Source: Nonomuraea lactucae
GTDB taxonomy: Bacteria > Actinomycetota > Actinomycetes > Streptosporangiales > Streptosporangiaceae
Assembly: GCF_003313395.1 (NCBI RefSeq)
Contig: NZ_QNFZ01000014.1
Location: 1 to 35,723 of the forward strand
DNA: 35,723 nt
Direction: 5' to 3'
Position numbers and translations under genes: made by a program. The notes under the pieces were generated by a model, which did not search any database, was not told the origin of the DNA, and worked only from the letters and a program-made list of their open reading frames with translations. Of the stretch, positions 20,986-29,004 are shown in pieces; the stretch's first letter is position 1, and each line of letters begins with the position of its first letter.

Positions 20986-21314
20986 GTTGCGCTCACCCGA
21001 AGTAGCGGCGGGTTCTTGACGGGTGCTGGGCGTGCCCTCTGTGCTGGTGATCCAGCTCCAACCGCTGGTCCCCCGGCCGAGCAGGTAGGTCGCCATCTGG
21101 CTGCGGGGCTCCTTCGCGTGAGCTGGAGATCGCTGTCCGCCGCCGGTGAAAATCGGATGACATTTCGGTCCACTTGCCGGAATGCTGGACGCGGGCGATG
21201 AGTTTTGTCGGTGGTGTCGGTCAGTCTTATGCATGACCACGACTGCTTGTGAGACCCAAGGCTGGGACGCCAGCCACGACCAAGTCATGTCCCGACAACC
21301 CCGATCGAGGTACC
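20986..21314. other. Intergenic stretch before the MFS gene
   Basis: No gene is supported in these bases. The minus strand encodes a GPKCHPIFTGGG-like string around 21140-21170, which gives the impression of the end of an insertion element, but no transposase is present. The promoter of the MFS gene should lie within about the last 100 bases. Confidence 0.35.
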
Positions 21315-22805
21315 GTGTCCAGCCCACAGCTCGACTCACCTGCCACGTCCGCGACCGCCGTTTCGGGTCGCACCCCCGCCGTGATCCGGCTGTTGGTGCT
21401 CGCCACGTTCGTGGTCATCCTCAACGAGACGATCATGATCAACGCGATCCCGCGGCTGATGGGCGCGCTCCGCATCACCGAGCAGACCGCTCAGTGGCTC
21501 TCGACCGCCTTCATGCTGACCATGGCCGCGGTCATCCCGATCACCGGGTGGTTCCTGCAGCGGGTGTCCACCCGCCGCGCGTACGCCACCGCGATGGGCC
21601 TGTTCCTGCTCGGCACGGCGTTGGCCACGGTCGCGCCGATGTTCGAGGTGCTGCTGGGCGCCCGCATCATCCAGGCGTCCGGTACGGCGGTGATGATGCC
21701 GCTGCTGATGACCACGCTGATGCAGGTGGTGCCCGAGGCCGACCGAGGCCGGGTGATGGGCAACGTCACGCTGGCCATCTCGGTCGCGCCCGCGATGGGC
21801 CCGGCGGTCTCGGGGGTGATCCTCCAATTCGGGTCCTGGCGGCTGCTGTTCGCCGTGGTGCTCCCCATCGCCGCAGTGATCACATGGCGCGGCCTGAAGC
21901 AGCTCAAGAACGTCGGAGAGCCCCAGTTCAGCACCATCGACTGGTTCAGCGTGGTGACCGCCGCTGCCGGTTTCGGCGGCCTGGTCTACGGGCTCAGCCA
22001 GTTCGAGGGCGGTGACGTCCGCGTCGCCGCCACGATCGTGGCGGCCGGCCTGATTGCCATCACCGTCTTCGTCGTCCGCCAGCTGTCGCTGCAGAAGCGC
22101 GGTGCGCCGCTGATGGACCTGCGTACCCTTCGCCACCGCACCTACACGGTCGCGCTGATCCTGATGTCGGTGGCTTTCATGGCGATGCTCGGATCGATGA
22201 TCTTGCTGCCGCTGTACCTGCAGAACGTCCGCGCGCTCAGCCCCCTGGAGACCGGGCTCCTCGTGATGCCGGGCGGCCTCGCGATGGGGCTGCTCGGTCC
22301 GACCGTCGGCCGCCTGTTCGACCAGTTCGGCGGCCGGGTTCTGGTCATCCCCGGCGCGATCGGGATCACGCTCGCGCTCACCGGCTTCACGCAGGTCACG
22401 ATGACCATGCCGTTCTGGCAGCTTCTCGCTCTGCACGCGCTGCTGATGGTGAGCCTGGCGGCGACCTTCACCCCGGTGTTCACTCTCGGGCTCGGAGCGG
22501 TTCCTCCGCGGCTCTACTCCCACGGCAGCTCGATCCTGAGCACGCTGCAGCAGGTCGCGGCGGCCTTCGGCACCGCGCTCGTGATCACCGTGATGAGCGC
22601 GCGAGCCGATGCCCTGAAATCCGCGGGAGTCACCGAGGCACTCGCCAACCTCGAGGGCATGCGGCTGGCTTTCATCATCGGCGCGGTGCTGTCCGTGGCT
22701 GTGGTCATCGCCGCCCTGCTCCTGCCGGCCCGAGCGAACAACGCCGGTGTGCTCGAGGAACCCGCCGATGAGACCGGTATGGCGGCGGTGGAGAGCGAGG
22801 CTTGA
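21315..22805 (+). CDS. MFS drug exporter, 14-helix (DHA2/EmrB-QacA) type
   Basis: GTG 21315 is chosen as start because GAGG lies 4-5 bases before it; upstream codons read through a poorly coding stretch. The 496-residue protein has about 14 hydrophobic helices. Helix 1 is VIRLLVLATFVVILNETIMI, with the Asn-Glu typical of proton-coupled exporters (usually LD). The motif-A-like loop is GWFLQRVSTRRAY, and the antiporter motif C is SVAPAMGPAVSG. This subfamily (EmrB/QacA, LfrA) expels lipophilic drugs or secondary metabolites across the cytoplasmic membrane using the proton gradient. No regulator is adjacent. The C-terminus is acidic and cytoplasmic. Confidence 0.93.
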   Translation: MSSPQLDSPATSATAVSGRTPAVIRLLVLATFVVILNETIMINAIPRLMGALRITEQTAQWLSTAFMLTMAAVIPITGWFLQRVSTRRAYATAMGLFLLGTALATVAPMFEVLLGARIIQASGTAVMMPLLMTTLMQVVPEADRGRVMGNVTLAISVAPAMGPAVSGVILQFGSWRLLFAVVLPIAAVITWRGLKQLKNVGEPQFSTIDWFSVVTAAAGFGGLVYGLSQFEGGDVRVAATIVAAGLIAITVFVVRQLSLQKRGAPLMDLRTLRHRTYTVALILMSVAFMAMLGSMILLPLYLQNVRALSPLETGLLVMPGGLAMGLLGPTVGRLFDQFGGRVLVIPGAIGITLALTGFTQVTMTMPFWQLLALHALLMVSLAATFTPVFTLGLGAVPPRLYSHGSSILSTLQQVAAAFGTALVITVMSARADALKSAGVTEALANLEGMRLAFIIGAVLSVAVVIAALLLPARANNAGVLEEPADETGMAAVESEA

Positions 22806-22810
22806 TCTCT

Positions 22811-22843
22811 CTTGTCGGGCGGGCCGCGCGCCTGCCCGACAAG
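22811..22843 (+). terminator. Terminator hairpin of the MFS gene
   Basis: CTTGTCGGGC (22811-22820) and GCCCGACAAG (22834-22843) pair perfectly over 10 bp, six bases after the stop. Confidence 0.7.
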
Positions 22844-22980
22844 CAGCGGATCAAGTTCGCCGCCGCGGATGCCGGGCAGACCGGCGATCTGTACTTCACG
22901 CCGCCAGGACAGCGGGAACGCCCAGTGGTCAGGGCAGGAGCCCTGCCGCGGTCGCCGAGACGACCGTCCCGGAGGGGATC

Positions 22981-23000
22981 GCCCCCATCATGATGGGGGC
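22981..23000. promoter_or_regulatory. Perfect 20-bp palindrome in a convergent gap
   Basis: GCCCCCATCATGATGGGGGC equals its own reverse complement. It lies between the ends of the MFS gene and the convergent membrane-protein gene, a place where a terminator is expected. A perfect palindrome with no loop is unusual for a terminator, so a protein-binding site is also possible. Confidence 0.5.
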
Positions 23001-23043
23001 GGCCTCCGAGAATGCGGCGGGCTCAGCGGAGACCGCGGCGGGT

Positions 23044-23520
23044 TCAGCTGAGCGAGAGTGTCGCGATGACGATCAGCATCAGCATGAGCGCCAGTAGGCC
23101 CCCCGCGACCGCCAGCAGGGCGATCACGCAGCCCTTTCCGTTCCATGGTTGGGGGGCGGGGCCGAGGGCGCCTCGGGAGTAGGCCCACATGGGGGCGCGG
23201 TATTCGAGTTCGAGCGCCATTCCGGGCTGGAGCAGGACCGTCAGGTCCGCGGGGCCGATCTGTGGGGGGAGGAAATAGGGCAGGTGGATGTGAAGGTGGT
23301 ACTGGCCGGGAGGAAGTGGGATCGTGTTGCGGCCCCATCTGCCCAGAGTCTGGTGGCCGTTGAGGATGATCTTGGGGGTGATCATGCTCAGCATGAAGCC
23401 GATCCAGTGTCGCCTCACATCGAGGATGAGATACGCCTGCGCCCCGGAGGGTACGGGTGGGGGCGGCTGGCTCGGCCGGCTCGGCTGGCTCCATGGGGAG
23501 AAGGGCGCGGGCTGGTGCAT
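23044..23520 (-). CDS. Tail-anchored membrane protein of unknown function
   Basis: The 158-residue protein starts at ATG 23520 (MHQPAPFSPWSQPS). The first 28 residues are rich in Pro and Ser. Residues 29-118 form a beta-rich domain (AYLILDVRRHWIGFMLSM, PKIILNGHQTLGRWGRNTIP, PGQYHLHIHLPYFLPP, LTVLLQPGMALELEYRAP). A C-terminal hydrophobic helix (CVIALLAVAGGLLALMLMLIVIATLSL) would anchor it with the bulk in the cytoplasm. Similar beta-domain/membrane-helix proteins occur in actinomycetes without known function. It is transcribed alone, convergent with the MFS gene. Confidence 0.75.
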   Translation of the reverse strand: MHQPAPFSPWSQPSRPSQPPPPVPSGAQAYLILDVRRHWIGFMLSMITPKIILNGHQTLGRWGRNTIPLPPGQYHLHIHLPYFLPPQIGPADLTVLLQPGMALELEYRAPMWAYSRGALGPAPQPWNGKGCVIALLAVAGGLLALMLMLIVIATLSLS

Positions 23521-23621
23521 GGCGCTCAGGCTACTTCCACCCGATCTGTCACGATGTTGTTGTCGCCGGATGTTCAAGGGGTTGGGCTGGGCAGGCGATC
23601 AGGGGTCTGGCGTCCGGGCTC

Positions 23622-24041
23622 GTGTTCGGGCGGTCGAGCGGGGCGAGCGGGTCGACCGCTGGAGGCGTCGTGCTGCCGTCGTGGACGCGCCACACGCACC
23701 CGGGGGGCCCTGCGTCCGAGGGCCCGCTTGACGCGGGGCTGCTCCGGCGGCGCGGGCGCGAGCGTCTTGCGGCCGGGGTGACGCTGCCGGGCGTGCCCGG
23801 CTCGGCGGACCGGATCACCGCGTACGAGGACTGGGTGGTCGGCGAGGAGGGGCTCGAGGCGTCGTTGGACCGGATGGCCGGACCGGGATGGGTTTCTGTG
23901 CCTGCGTTCTCCAGTTGGGAGACCTTCGAGCAGGTCGCCCGGTCCTGGGGCTCTGGCCGGTTCCGTGAGTCGTTTCGGGCGGCCCACGCGCGCCTGGGGC
24001 CATTGGTGTCGGCCGCGTACCACGGTCGGATCATCCGCTGA
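23622..24041 (+). CDS. Hypothetical protein, start uncertain
   Basis: The frame ending at TGA 24039-24041 looks coding over its last 100 codons: AGVTLPGVPGSADRITAYED, WVVGEEGLEASLDRMAGPGW, FSSWETFEQVARSWGSGRF and HARLGPLVSAAYHGRI. The start is unclear; GTG 23622 is the first reasonable one after the divergent gene's promoter, and no good ribosome-binding site is seen. The opposite strand is also open but gives only Arg/Pro-rich low-quality sequence. No family is recognised; it is about 139 residues, soluble and mostly helical. Confidence 0.45.
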   Translation: MFGRSSGASGSTAGGVVLPSWTRHTHPGGPASEGPLDAGLLRRRGRERLAAGVTLPGVPGSADRITAYEDWVVGEEGLEASLDRMAGPGWVSVPAFSSWETFEQVARSWGSGRFRESFRAAHARLGPLVSAAYHGRIIR

Positions 24042-24068
24042 CTCTCCCGGTCTGCTGCGGGTCGACGC

Positions 24069-24908
24069 TCAGCCGAGGAACGTCGCGGTCGTCGCGACGA
24101 ACCTGTCGGGGTCGTCGAGCCATGGATGATGGCCTGCCTCTGGTTGAACGGCGAACTCGGCGTTCGGGAACAACTCGGCGAATTCGGCCGCGGCGCTCGG
24201 GGGCGTGTTCAGGTCGAACTCTCCGGCGAGCAGCAGCACCGGGGCGTGGAAGGCGGCGAGTGCCGCGCGAGTGGCGTCCGGGTGGAACGCGCCCTCGGCG
24301 CCGAAGGCGGCCGCGGCTTCGGCGTTCCGGCGGCGGTCGTGGGTCGCCTGGTGGGCCTGTGCCGCCGCGTCCCATCGCCCGTAGAGGAAGGGGTCGATGG
24401 CCTTCCTGTTGCCGGTGGTGACGTTGCCGGCCACGATCTCCTCAAGGGCCGCGTAGGCCGGTCCGAACCAGGGCTCGTCCCCGCGGAGCCGCGCGGTCGC
24501 GAGCCGGGACTCCCCGGTGGCCTCGATGCCGACGGCCCTGGTGCTGGGGGTGATCAGAGCGAGCTTGCGGACACGTGCCGGGCGCCGGGCCGCATAGAGA
24601 ACAGCGAGGTTCGCGCCCGCGGAGTGCCCGAGCAGGTCCAACTGGTCAAGATCGAGGTGCTCGCGCAGGGCCTCGACGTCATCGACGAGCCGGTCACAGC
24701 GGTACGAGGTGGCGTCCGCCGGTGTCCCGGACCGGCCGGTGCCCCGAGGGTCCACCATGATCAGCTGTCGATGGGCCGACAGGCCGCCGAGGTCCCCGAG
24801 GTAGACCGAGTCCTGCATCGGGCCGCCCGGTAGGCAGATCACCGGGTGGCCCGCTCCGAACACGTGGTAGGCGAGGTCGGTTCCATCGTGGGCGGGGAAG
24901 GCGGGCAT
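24069..24908 (-). CDS. Alpha/beta hydrolase, proline-iminopeptidase-like
   Basis: The 279-residue protein starts at ATG 24908. It has VICLPGGPMQDSVYL (GGP oxyanion motif), the typical VDPRGTGRSGTP, the nucleophile elbow LLGHSAGANLAV (Ser96), a helical cap (about 125-200), the acid in LLLAGEFDLNTPP and the catalytic His in EAGHHPWLDDPD. The GGP and DPRGTGRS motifs place it near proline iminopeptidases and related esterases. It is soluble and cytoplasmic. It converges on the hypothetical gene to its left, and no regulator is adjacent. Confidence 0.9.
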   Translation of the reverse strand: MPAFPAHDGTDLAYHVFGAGHPVICLPGGPMQDSVYLGDLGGLSAHRQLIMVDPRGTGRSGTPADATSYRCDRLVDDVEALREHLDLDQLDLLGHSAGANLAVLYAARRPARVRKLALITPSTRAVGIEATGESRLATARLRGDEPWFGPAYAALEEIVAGNVTTGNRKAIDPFLYGRWDAAAQAHQATHDRRRNAEAAAAFGAEGAFHPDATRAALAAFHAPVLLLAGEFDLNTPPSAAAEFAELFPNAEFAVQPEAGHHPWLDDPDRFVATTATFLG

Positions 24909-25223
24909 GGCCGTGATCCTTTCAGCGGCATTCCGGCCAGAGCAACCGGGTATTTCGACCGGGCGACCGCTGTTCGGACCGCATCCCTGATCCCTGGCTG
25001 CATGATCACGTCGGAGCGTTGGCGGCTGTGGATATTGAGTTTCCGTTTCTGGTCGAGGGTCGGCCCGGGGTCCCGGATGTGGCTCCCTCCGGACGACTGG
25101 TTACGACTCCGGTCGATAACAAATTCGAGCCAGGGCTTTCAAGATCTTAGTAAGTAACACTATGTTCCCTTTGATCGCGATTACGGAGGTTGTCCGGCTC
25201 TACTGGTGATAGAGGAGTTTCGC
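24909..25223. other. Divergent promoter region
   Basis: This 315-base gap separates the divergent hydrolase and aminopeptidase genes. A more AT-rich stretch around 25110-25190 probably contains the aminopeptidase promoter. AGAGGAG at 25211-25217 is its ribosome-binding site. No other element is recognised. Confidence 0.4.
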
Positions 25224-26756
25224 ATGCGCAAACGCGCGTATCGGAGCGTGCTGGCCGCCGTCACCGCGGCCTCGGCCATGGCTCTCCCCCTCGTCTCGGC
25301 CGCCCCGGCCAGCGCGGACCCCGATCCCGCGGCGTTCAGCAGGAGCCTCACCGCGCCCACGGTGAAGCGGCACCTGGAGAAGCTGCAGGAGATCGCCAAC
25401 GCCAACGGCGGCACGCGCGCCTCGGGCACCCCGGGCTTCGACCGGTCGGTGGACTACGTCGCCGGCAAGCTGCGCAAGGCCGGCTATCGGGTCACGCTCC
25501 AGGAGTTCGAGTTCCCGTTCTTCCGGGAACTGGAGAAGCCGGCCTTAGCGAGGACCGCTCCCAGCCCCAAGACGTACGTCCCCGATACGGACTTCGCGAC
25601 CATGACGTACTCCGGGTCGGGTGACGTCAGTGGCACCGTCCAGGGTGTGGACCTGGTCCTCCCGCCGACCCCCGCGCCGAGCTCCACCTCCGGGTGCGAG
25701 GCGAGCGACTTCGCCGGATTCACGGCGGGCAACATCGCCCTGCTCCAGCGTGGCACCTGCACCTTCCAGATCAAGGTGGAGAACGCGCTGGCCGCCGGCG
25801 CCAGTGCGGTGATCATCTTCAACGAGGGCCAGCCCGGCCGTGACGGGCTGCTGAACGGCACCCTCGGCGTCCCGTTCACCATCCCGGTCGTGGGCACCAC
25901 CTTCGCCGCCGGCAACGAGCTCGCATCGGCCGGCACCGCCGTTCAGCTCAAGACCAGGACCGAGAGCGACCTGCACCGCAAGACCCGCAACATCATCGCC
26001 GACCACCGCTCAGGCAACCCCGACAAGGTCGTCGCCCTCGGCGCGCACCTCGACAGCGTGGTCGCCGGGCCGGGGATCAACGACAACGGCTCGGGCAGCG
26101 CGGCGATCCTGGAGACCGCGCTGAGGCTGGCACCCCTGCCCACCAAGAACAAGCTCCGCTTCTACTTCTGGGGCGCCGAGGAGCTCGGCCTGCTCGGCTC
26201 CGAGCACCACGTGGCCAACCTCTCCGCCGAGGAGAGAGCCAAGATCAAGCTGTACCTGAACTTCGACATGATCGCCTCGCCGAACTACACGTTCGGAATC
26301 TACGACGGCGACGACTCCGACGGTGTCGGCGCCCCGGCCGGACCGCCCGGATCCGACAAGATCGAGAAGCTCTTCGAGAAGTACTACACCACGATCGGCA
26401 AGCCGTTCGTCGGCACCGACTTCACCGGGCGCTCCGACTACGGCCCCTTCATCGAGGTCGGCATCCCGGCCGGTGGCCTGTTCACCGGCGCCGAGGGCAT
26501 CAAGACCGAGGACGAGGCAGCGAAGTTCGGCGGCCAGGCGGGTGTGGCCTACGACAAGTGCTACCACCAGGAGTGCGACAACCTCGCCAACATCAACGAC
26601 GAGGCCCTGGCGATCAACTCGGGCGCCGTGGCGACCGCCGCGCTGGTCTACGCCTACAGCAAGGAACTGCCCGGCAGCGGGACCCCCGGCTCCACCACTC
26701 CCGGCACCGGCGGTGGCGGTGACGACCACGATCACGGCCACACGGTGAGCGAGTAG
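25224..26756 (+). CDS. Secreted M28 zinc aminopeptidase with PA domain
   Basis: The start is ATG 25224, six bases after AGAGGAG. Residues 1-31 form a signal peptide (MRKRAYRSVLAAVTAASAM, cut after ASA). A PA insert lies at about residues 110-240 (FAGFTAGNIALLQRGTCTF; ASAVIIFNEG). The di-zinc site of the M28 family is complete: His275 (GAHLDS), Asp287 (GINDNGSG), Glu319-Glu320 (WGAEELGLLGS, catalytic base and ligand), Asp348 (LNFDM) and His448 (CYHQECDN). It resembles the secreted Streptomyces griseus aminopeptidase, which removes N-terminal hydrophobic residues in the medium. The 510-residue length includes a C-terminal Gly/Thr-rich linker and an unusual DDHDHGH tail that could bind metal. 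Confidence 0.93.
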   Translation: MRKRAYRSVLAAVTAASAMALPLVSAAPASADPDPAAFSRSLTAPTVKRHLEKLQEIANANGGTRASGTPGFDRSVDYVAGKLRKAGYRVTLQEFEFPFFRELEKPALARTAPSPKTYVPDTDFATMTYSGSGDVSGTVQGVDLVLPPTPAPSSTSGCEASDFAGFTAGNIALLQRGTCTFQIKVENALAAGASAVIIFNEGQPGRDGLLNGTLGVPFTIPVVGTTFAAGNELASAGTAVQLKTRTESDLHRKTRNIIADHRSGNPDKVVALGAHLDSVVAGPGINDNGSGSAAILETALRLAPLPTKNKLRFYFWGAEELGLLGSEHHVANLSAEERAKIKLYLNFDMIASPNYTFGIYDGDDSDGVGAPAGPPGSDKIEKLFEKYYTTIGKPFVGTDFTGRSDYGPFIEVGIPAGGLFTGAEGIKTEDEAAKFGGQAGVAYDKCYHQECDNLANINDEALAINSGAVATAALVYAYSKELPGSGTPGSTTPGTGGGGDDHDHGHTVSE

Positions 26757-26816
26757 CACCTTCTCATGTGAACGCCCGTCTCGGGTGAACGGCCCCTTTT
26801 CGGGTGAACAGCGCAT

Positions 26817-26853
26817 GGCCCCCGCCGTCTGGAGAGCGCAGGCGGCGGGGGCC
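26817..26853. terminator. Bidirectional terminator
   Basis: GGCCCCCGCCG (26817-26827) and CGGCGGGGGCC (26843-26853) pair perfectly over 11 bp around 15 bases. It lies between the convergent aminopeptidase and MerR genes. CGGGTGAAC occurs twice just before it (26782, 26801). Confidence 0.75.
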
Positions 26854-26887
26854 GTGCTGTGCCGCCGCGTGGAAACGGGTTCGCGCT

Positions 26888-27832
26888 CTACCCGGGCAAC
26901 CGGGCGCGCAGGGCCTGGATGAGCCAGTCGAGCGCGGGGGCCGTGCTTTCCGGGGCCGGCCAGCCGTTGATGACGGCGAGGGACTGGAGGTACTGCTCCC
27001 TGCGGGGGTCGTTCGCGGTCTCCAGCCGGGTCAGCAGCCTGTGCCGGAGGTCGGCGTGGTCGGCGTGCTCGGGGTGGCCGAGGATGCGCGCGTAGTGCGC
27101 CGCGATCGCCGCCACGACGGGGTCGGCCTGCGGGGAGGCCGGAGCGAGGCCGGCTGTCAGGGCCGGGGCCACCTGGTCACGGACCATGGCGACCAGGTCG
27201 CGGCGCGGGACTCCTCCAGTGGTGTCACGCTCGGCCGCGTGCTGTTCGGCCATGTGCCGCAGGCCGGCGCGGAAGTCCGGGTCCTGCGAAAGCTCGGCCA
27301 GGTCCACCCACGCCTCGACCTGCTCGGCGTCCGGGTCGTCGGGGAGTTCGGGGGTCATCGAGCACCGGATCGCCGTGACTGCCGGATCGGCGTCCAGGCC
27401 GCCGAAGGCGGCGTCGAGGAAGTCGCCGATCAGACGTCGGCGTTCGTCCCGCGACAACTTGGCGAGCCTGTGCATGAGTTCCATCTCCTCTGGGGTGGAG
27501 CCGCGCCTGGCCACCGCCGCCAGCACCGAGCGCCGCAGGCGTAGCACCCGGATCCGCACCTCGAGTGCCTCGGCGTGGGCCGCGGCGACCTCGGCAAGCG
27601 AGATCTGCCGGTCCACGATCTTCGTGATCGTGGGAAGGTCCAGGCCCAGGGCGCGCAGCGTTCGGACGAGGTCCAGGCGGGCGAGCGCGTCGATGCCGTA
27701 GAAGCGGTAGCCGGCCGGACTTCGGTCGGTCGGCGGCACGATCCCACGGTCGGAGTAGAACCTGATGGTCTTGACCGTCAGCCCCGCCATCCGGGCCAGC
27801 TCGCCGATCGAGTAGAGCCTGTCGCCGTTCAT
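26888..27832 (-). CDS. MerR-family transcriptional regulator
   Basis: The 314-residue protein begins with a complete MerR helix-turn-helix and wing: LYSIGELARMAGLTVKTIRF, YSDRGIVPPTDRSPAGYRFY (residues 6-46). The dimerising coiled coil follows (LRALGLDLPTITKIVDRQ; EVAAAHAEALEVRIRVLRLR). The C-terminal 180 residues are helical and much longer than in metal-sensing MerR proteins. They lack paired Cys, so a small-molecule or stress-type effector domain is likely. Such regulators distort the spacer of target promoters to activate them. It lies 52 bases downstream of the beta-lactamase-like gene on the same strand and may be co-transcribed with it. Confidence 0.9.
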   Translation of the reverse strand: MNGDRLYSIGELARMAGLTVKTIRFYSDRGIVPPTDRSPAGYRFYGIDALARLDLVRTLRALGLDLPTITKIVDRQISLAEVAAAHAEALEVRIRVLRLRRSVLAAVARRGSTPEEMELMHRLAKLSRDERRRLIGDFLDAAFGGLDADPAVTAIRCSMTPELPDDPDAEQVEAWVDLAELSQDPDFRAGLRHMAEQHAAERDTTGGVPRRDLVAMVRDQVAPALTAGLAPASPQADPVVAAIAAHYARILGHPEHADHADLRHRLLTRLETANDPRREQYLQSLAVINGWPAPESTAPALDWLIQALRARLPG

Positions 27833-27884
27833 GCGCTCACCCTGGTGCCTCCCTCTGGTGGAGACTCAAGCCCAGTCTCCGGAG

Positions 27885-28994
27885 TCAACCGCACATGAGC
27901 CGTTGCGCCGCGGCGATGGCGTCGCCGGCCATGCTCGCGTTGACCTGTACCACGACCACGCGGCGGCCGTCCTCGGTGCTCATGGCGGCGCCGCCGTACC
28001 CCAGTATCAGGCCGGAGTGGGTGAGGACGTGCGCGCCGCAGCCGAGCCGCTCGGCGAAGACGCCGAACCTGCCCTCGCGCATCGCCCGGCCCTCGGGCCG
28101 GGCACCGCCGAAGAGGGACCGGTAGAAGGCGGCCACGTCCGCGGCGGTCGAGACGAGCCCGCCGGCGCTCCAGAAGATCGACGCGTGCACTCTGGTGGCC
28201 CCGTCCCGGCCGCGCGCGAGGTTCGCGGGGGTCAGGGCGGCCGGCAGCTCGGTCGCGGGGAGGGCGATCCGCCCTCGGACCAGCTGTCCGTACGGCCTGC
28301 GGCGCAGCTTCTCCAGGGTCATGCCGAGGAGGATGTAGTTGGTGTTGGAGTAGGCGAAGGTGCCGGGCGGGCCTGCGGCGCCTGCATGGGCGACGAGCTC
28401 GCGCGGCGGCCACCTCTTCAGGTGACCGCCGCCCTTCAGCGCCCTGGTGAAGCCGGGCGAGGTCAGATAGTCGGGGATGCCGCTGGTGTGCCTGAGCAGG
28501 TCCGCCACGGTCGCCCGGGTGCTGATCACGCCGGGGAGCAGGCGCTCGACCTCGTCGGTGACCGACAGCCGTCCCTCGCGTACGAGCTGGAGCACGAGGG
28601 CGGCGGTGAAGGTCTTGGTGATGCTGGCGATCCGGAACCGGTGGCCGGTCCGCATCGGCTCCCCCTTGTGGGCGCTGCCCGCGGCGGCCTGCCAGACGCG
28701 CTCGCCGTCCAGGACGTAAGCCACCGCTCCCGGCGCGCCCGCGCGCACCAGCCGTTCGGCTTCCGCCCGGACATCCGGAGGGTCGGCGGGGGGCTTCGCC
28801 GGGGTGGCCGTGGAGGTCGCCGCGGGCCTCGGTGGGGTGGCTGGTCCGGCGGTGCAGGCGGGCAGCGCAAGCAGCAGTGCGACGGCCGCGGCGCGTAAGC
28901 CCTTCCCACAGCCCTTCCCACAGCCCTTCCCACGGCGACGGCTACGGGCGCCGTGGGGCATCGGTGCGGAAGGCGGGGCGACGCGCGGCTCCAT
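27885..28994 (-). CDS. Beta-lactamase-like serine hydrolase, lipoprotein
   Basis: The 369-residue protein starts at ATG 28994; ATG 28961 is also possible and would give a more normal signal peptide. The signal has a basic region containing KGCGKGCGKG and a lipobox LALPAC with Cys47, so the protein should be anchored on the outside of the membrane. The class C/DD-peptidase fold is shown by S124-I-T-K127, Y215-S-N217 and the HSG box in LTHSGLILGYGG. RHTSGIPDY is typical of the D-Ala-D-Ala carboxypeptidase/esterase branch. It may act on peptidoglycan peptides or on esters; beta-lactam hydrolysis cannot be assumed. The MerR gene follows. Confidence 0.9.
   Translation of the reverse strand: MEPRVAPPSAPMPHGARSRRRGKGCGKGCGKGLRAAAVALLLALPACTAGPATPPRPAATSTATPAKPPADPPDVRAEAERLVRAGAPGAVAYVLDGERVWQAAAGSAHKGEPMRTGHRFRIASITKTFTAALVLQLVREGRLSVTDEVERLLPGVISTRATVADLLRHTSGIPDYLTSPGFTRALKGGGHLKRWPPRELVAHAGAAGPPGTFAYSNTNYILLGMTLEKLRRRPYGQLVRGRIALPATELPAALTPANLARGRDGATRVHASIFWSAGGLVSTAADVAAFYRSLFGGARPEGRAMREGRFGVFAERLGCGAHVLTHSGLILGYGGAAMSTEDGRRVVVVQVNASMAGDAIAAAQRLMCG
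28900..28935 (-). repeat. 12-bp repeats inside the signal-peptide region
   Basis: CCCTTCCCACAG occurs three times in a row (the last ends CGG), encoding the KGCGKGCGKG stretch ahead of the hydrophobic core. Unit-number changes would lengthen or shorten the basic n-region without a frameshift. Confidence 0.7.
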
Positions 28995-29004
28995 CGGGGG
29001 CGTT

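Noticed and set aside
23574-24023. Minus-strand gene opposite the hypothetical protein at 23622-24041
   Set aside because: The minus-strand translation is Arg/Pro/Ala-rich without structure, whereas the plus strand gives amphipathic helices and ordinary residue use.
27885-28994. True class C beta-lactamase
   Set aside because: The SxxK, YxN and HSG motifs are shared by carboxypeptidases and esterases, and the RHTSGIPDY segment fits those better; antibiotic hydrolysis cannot be inferred.
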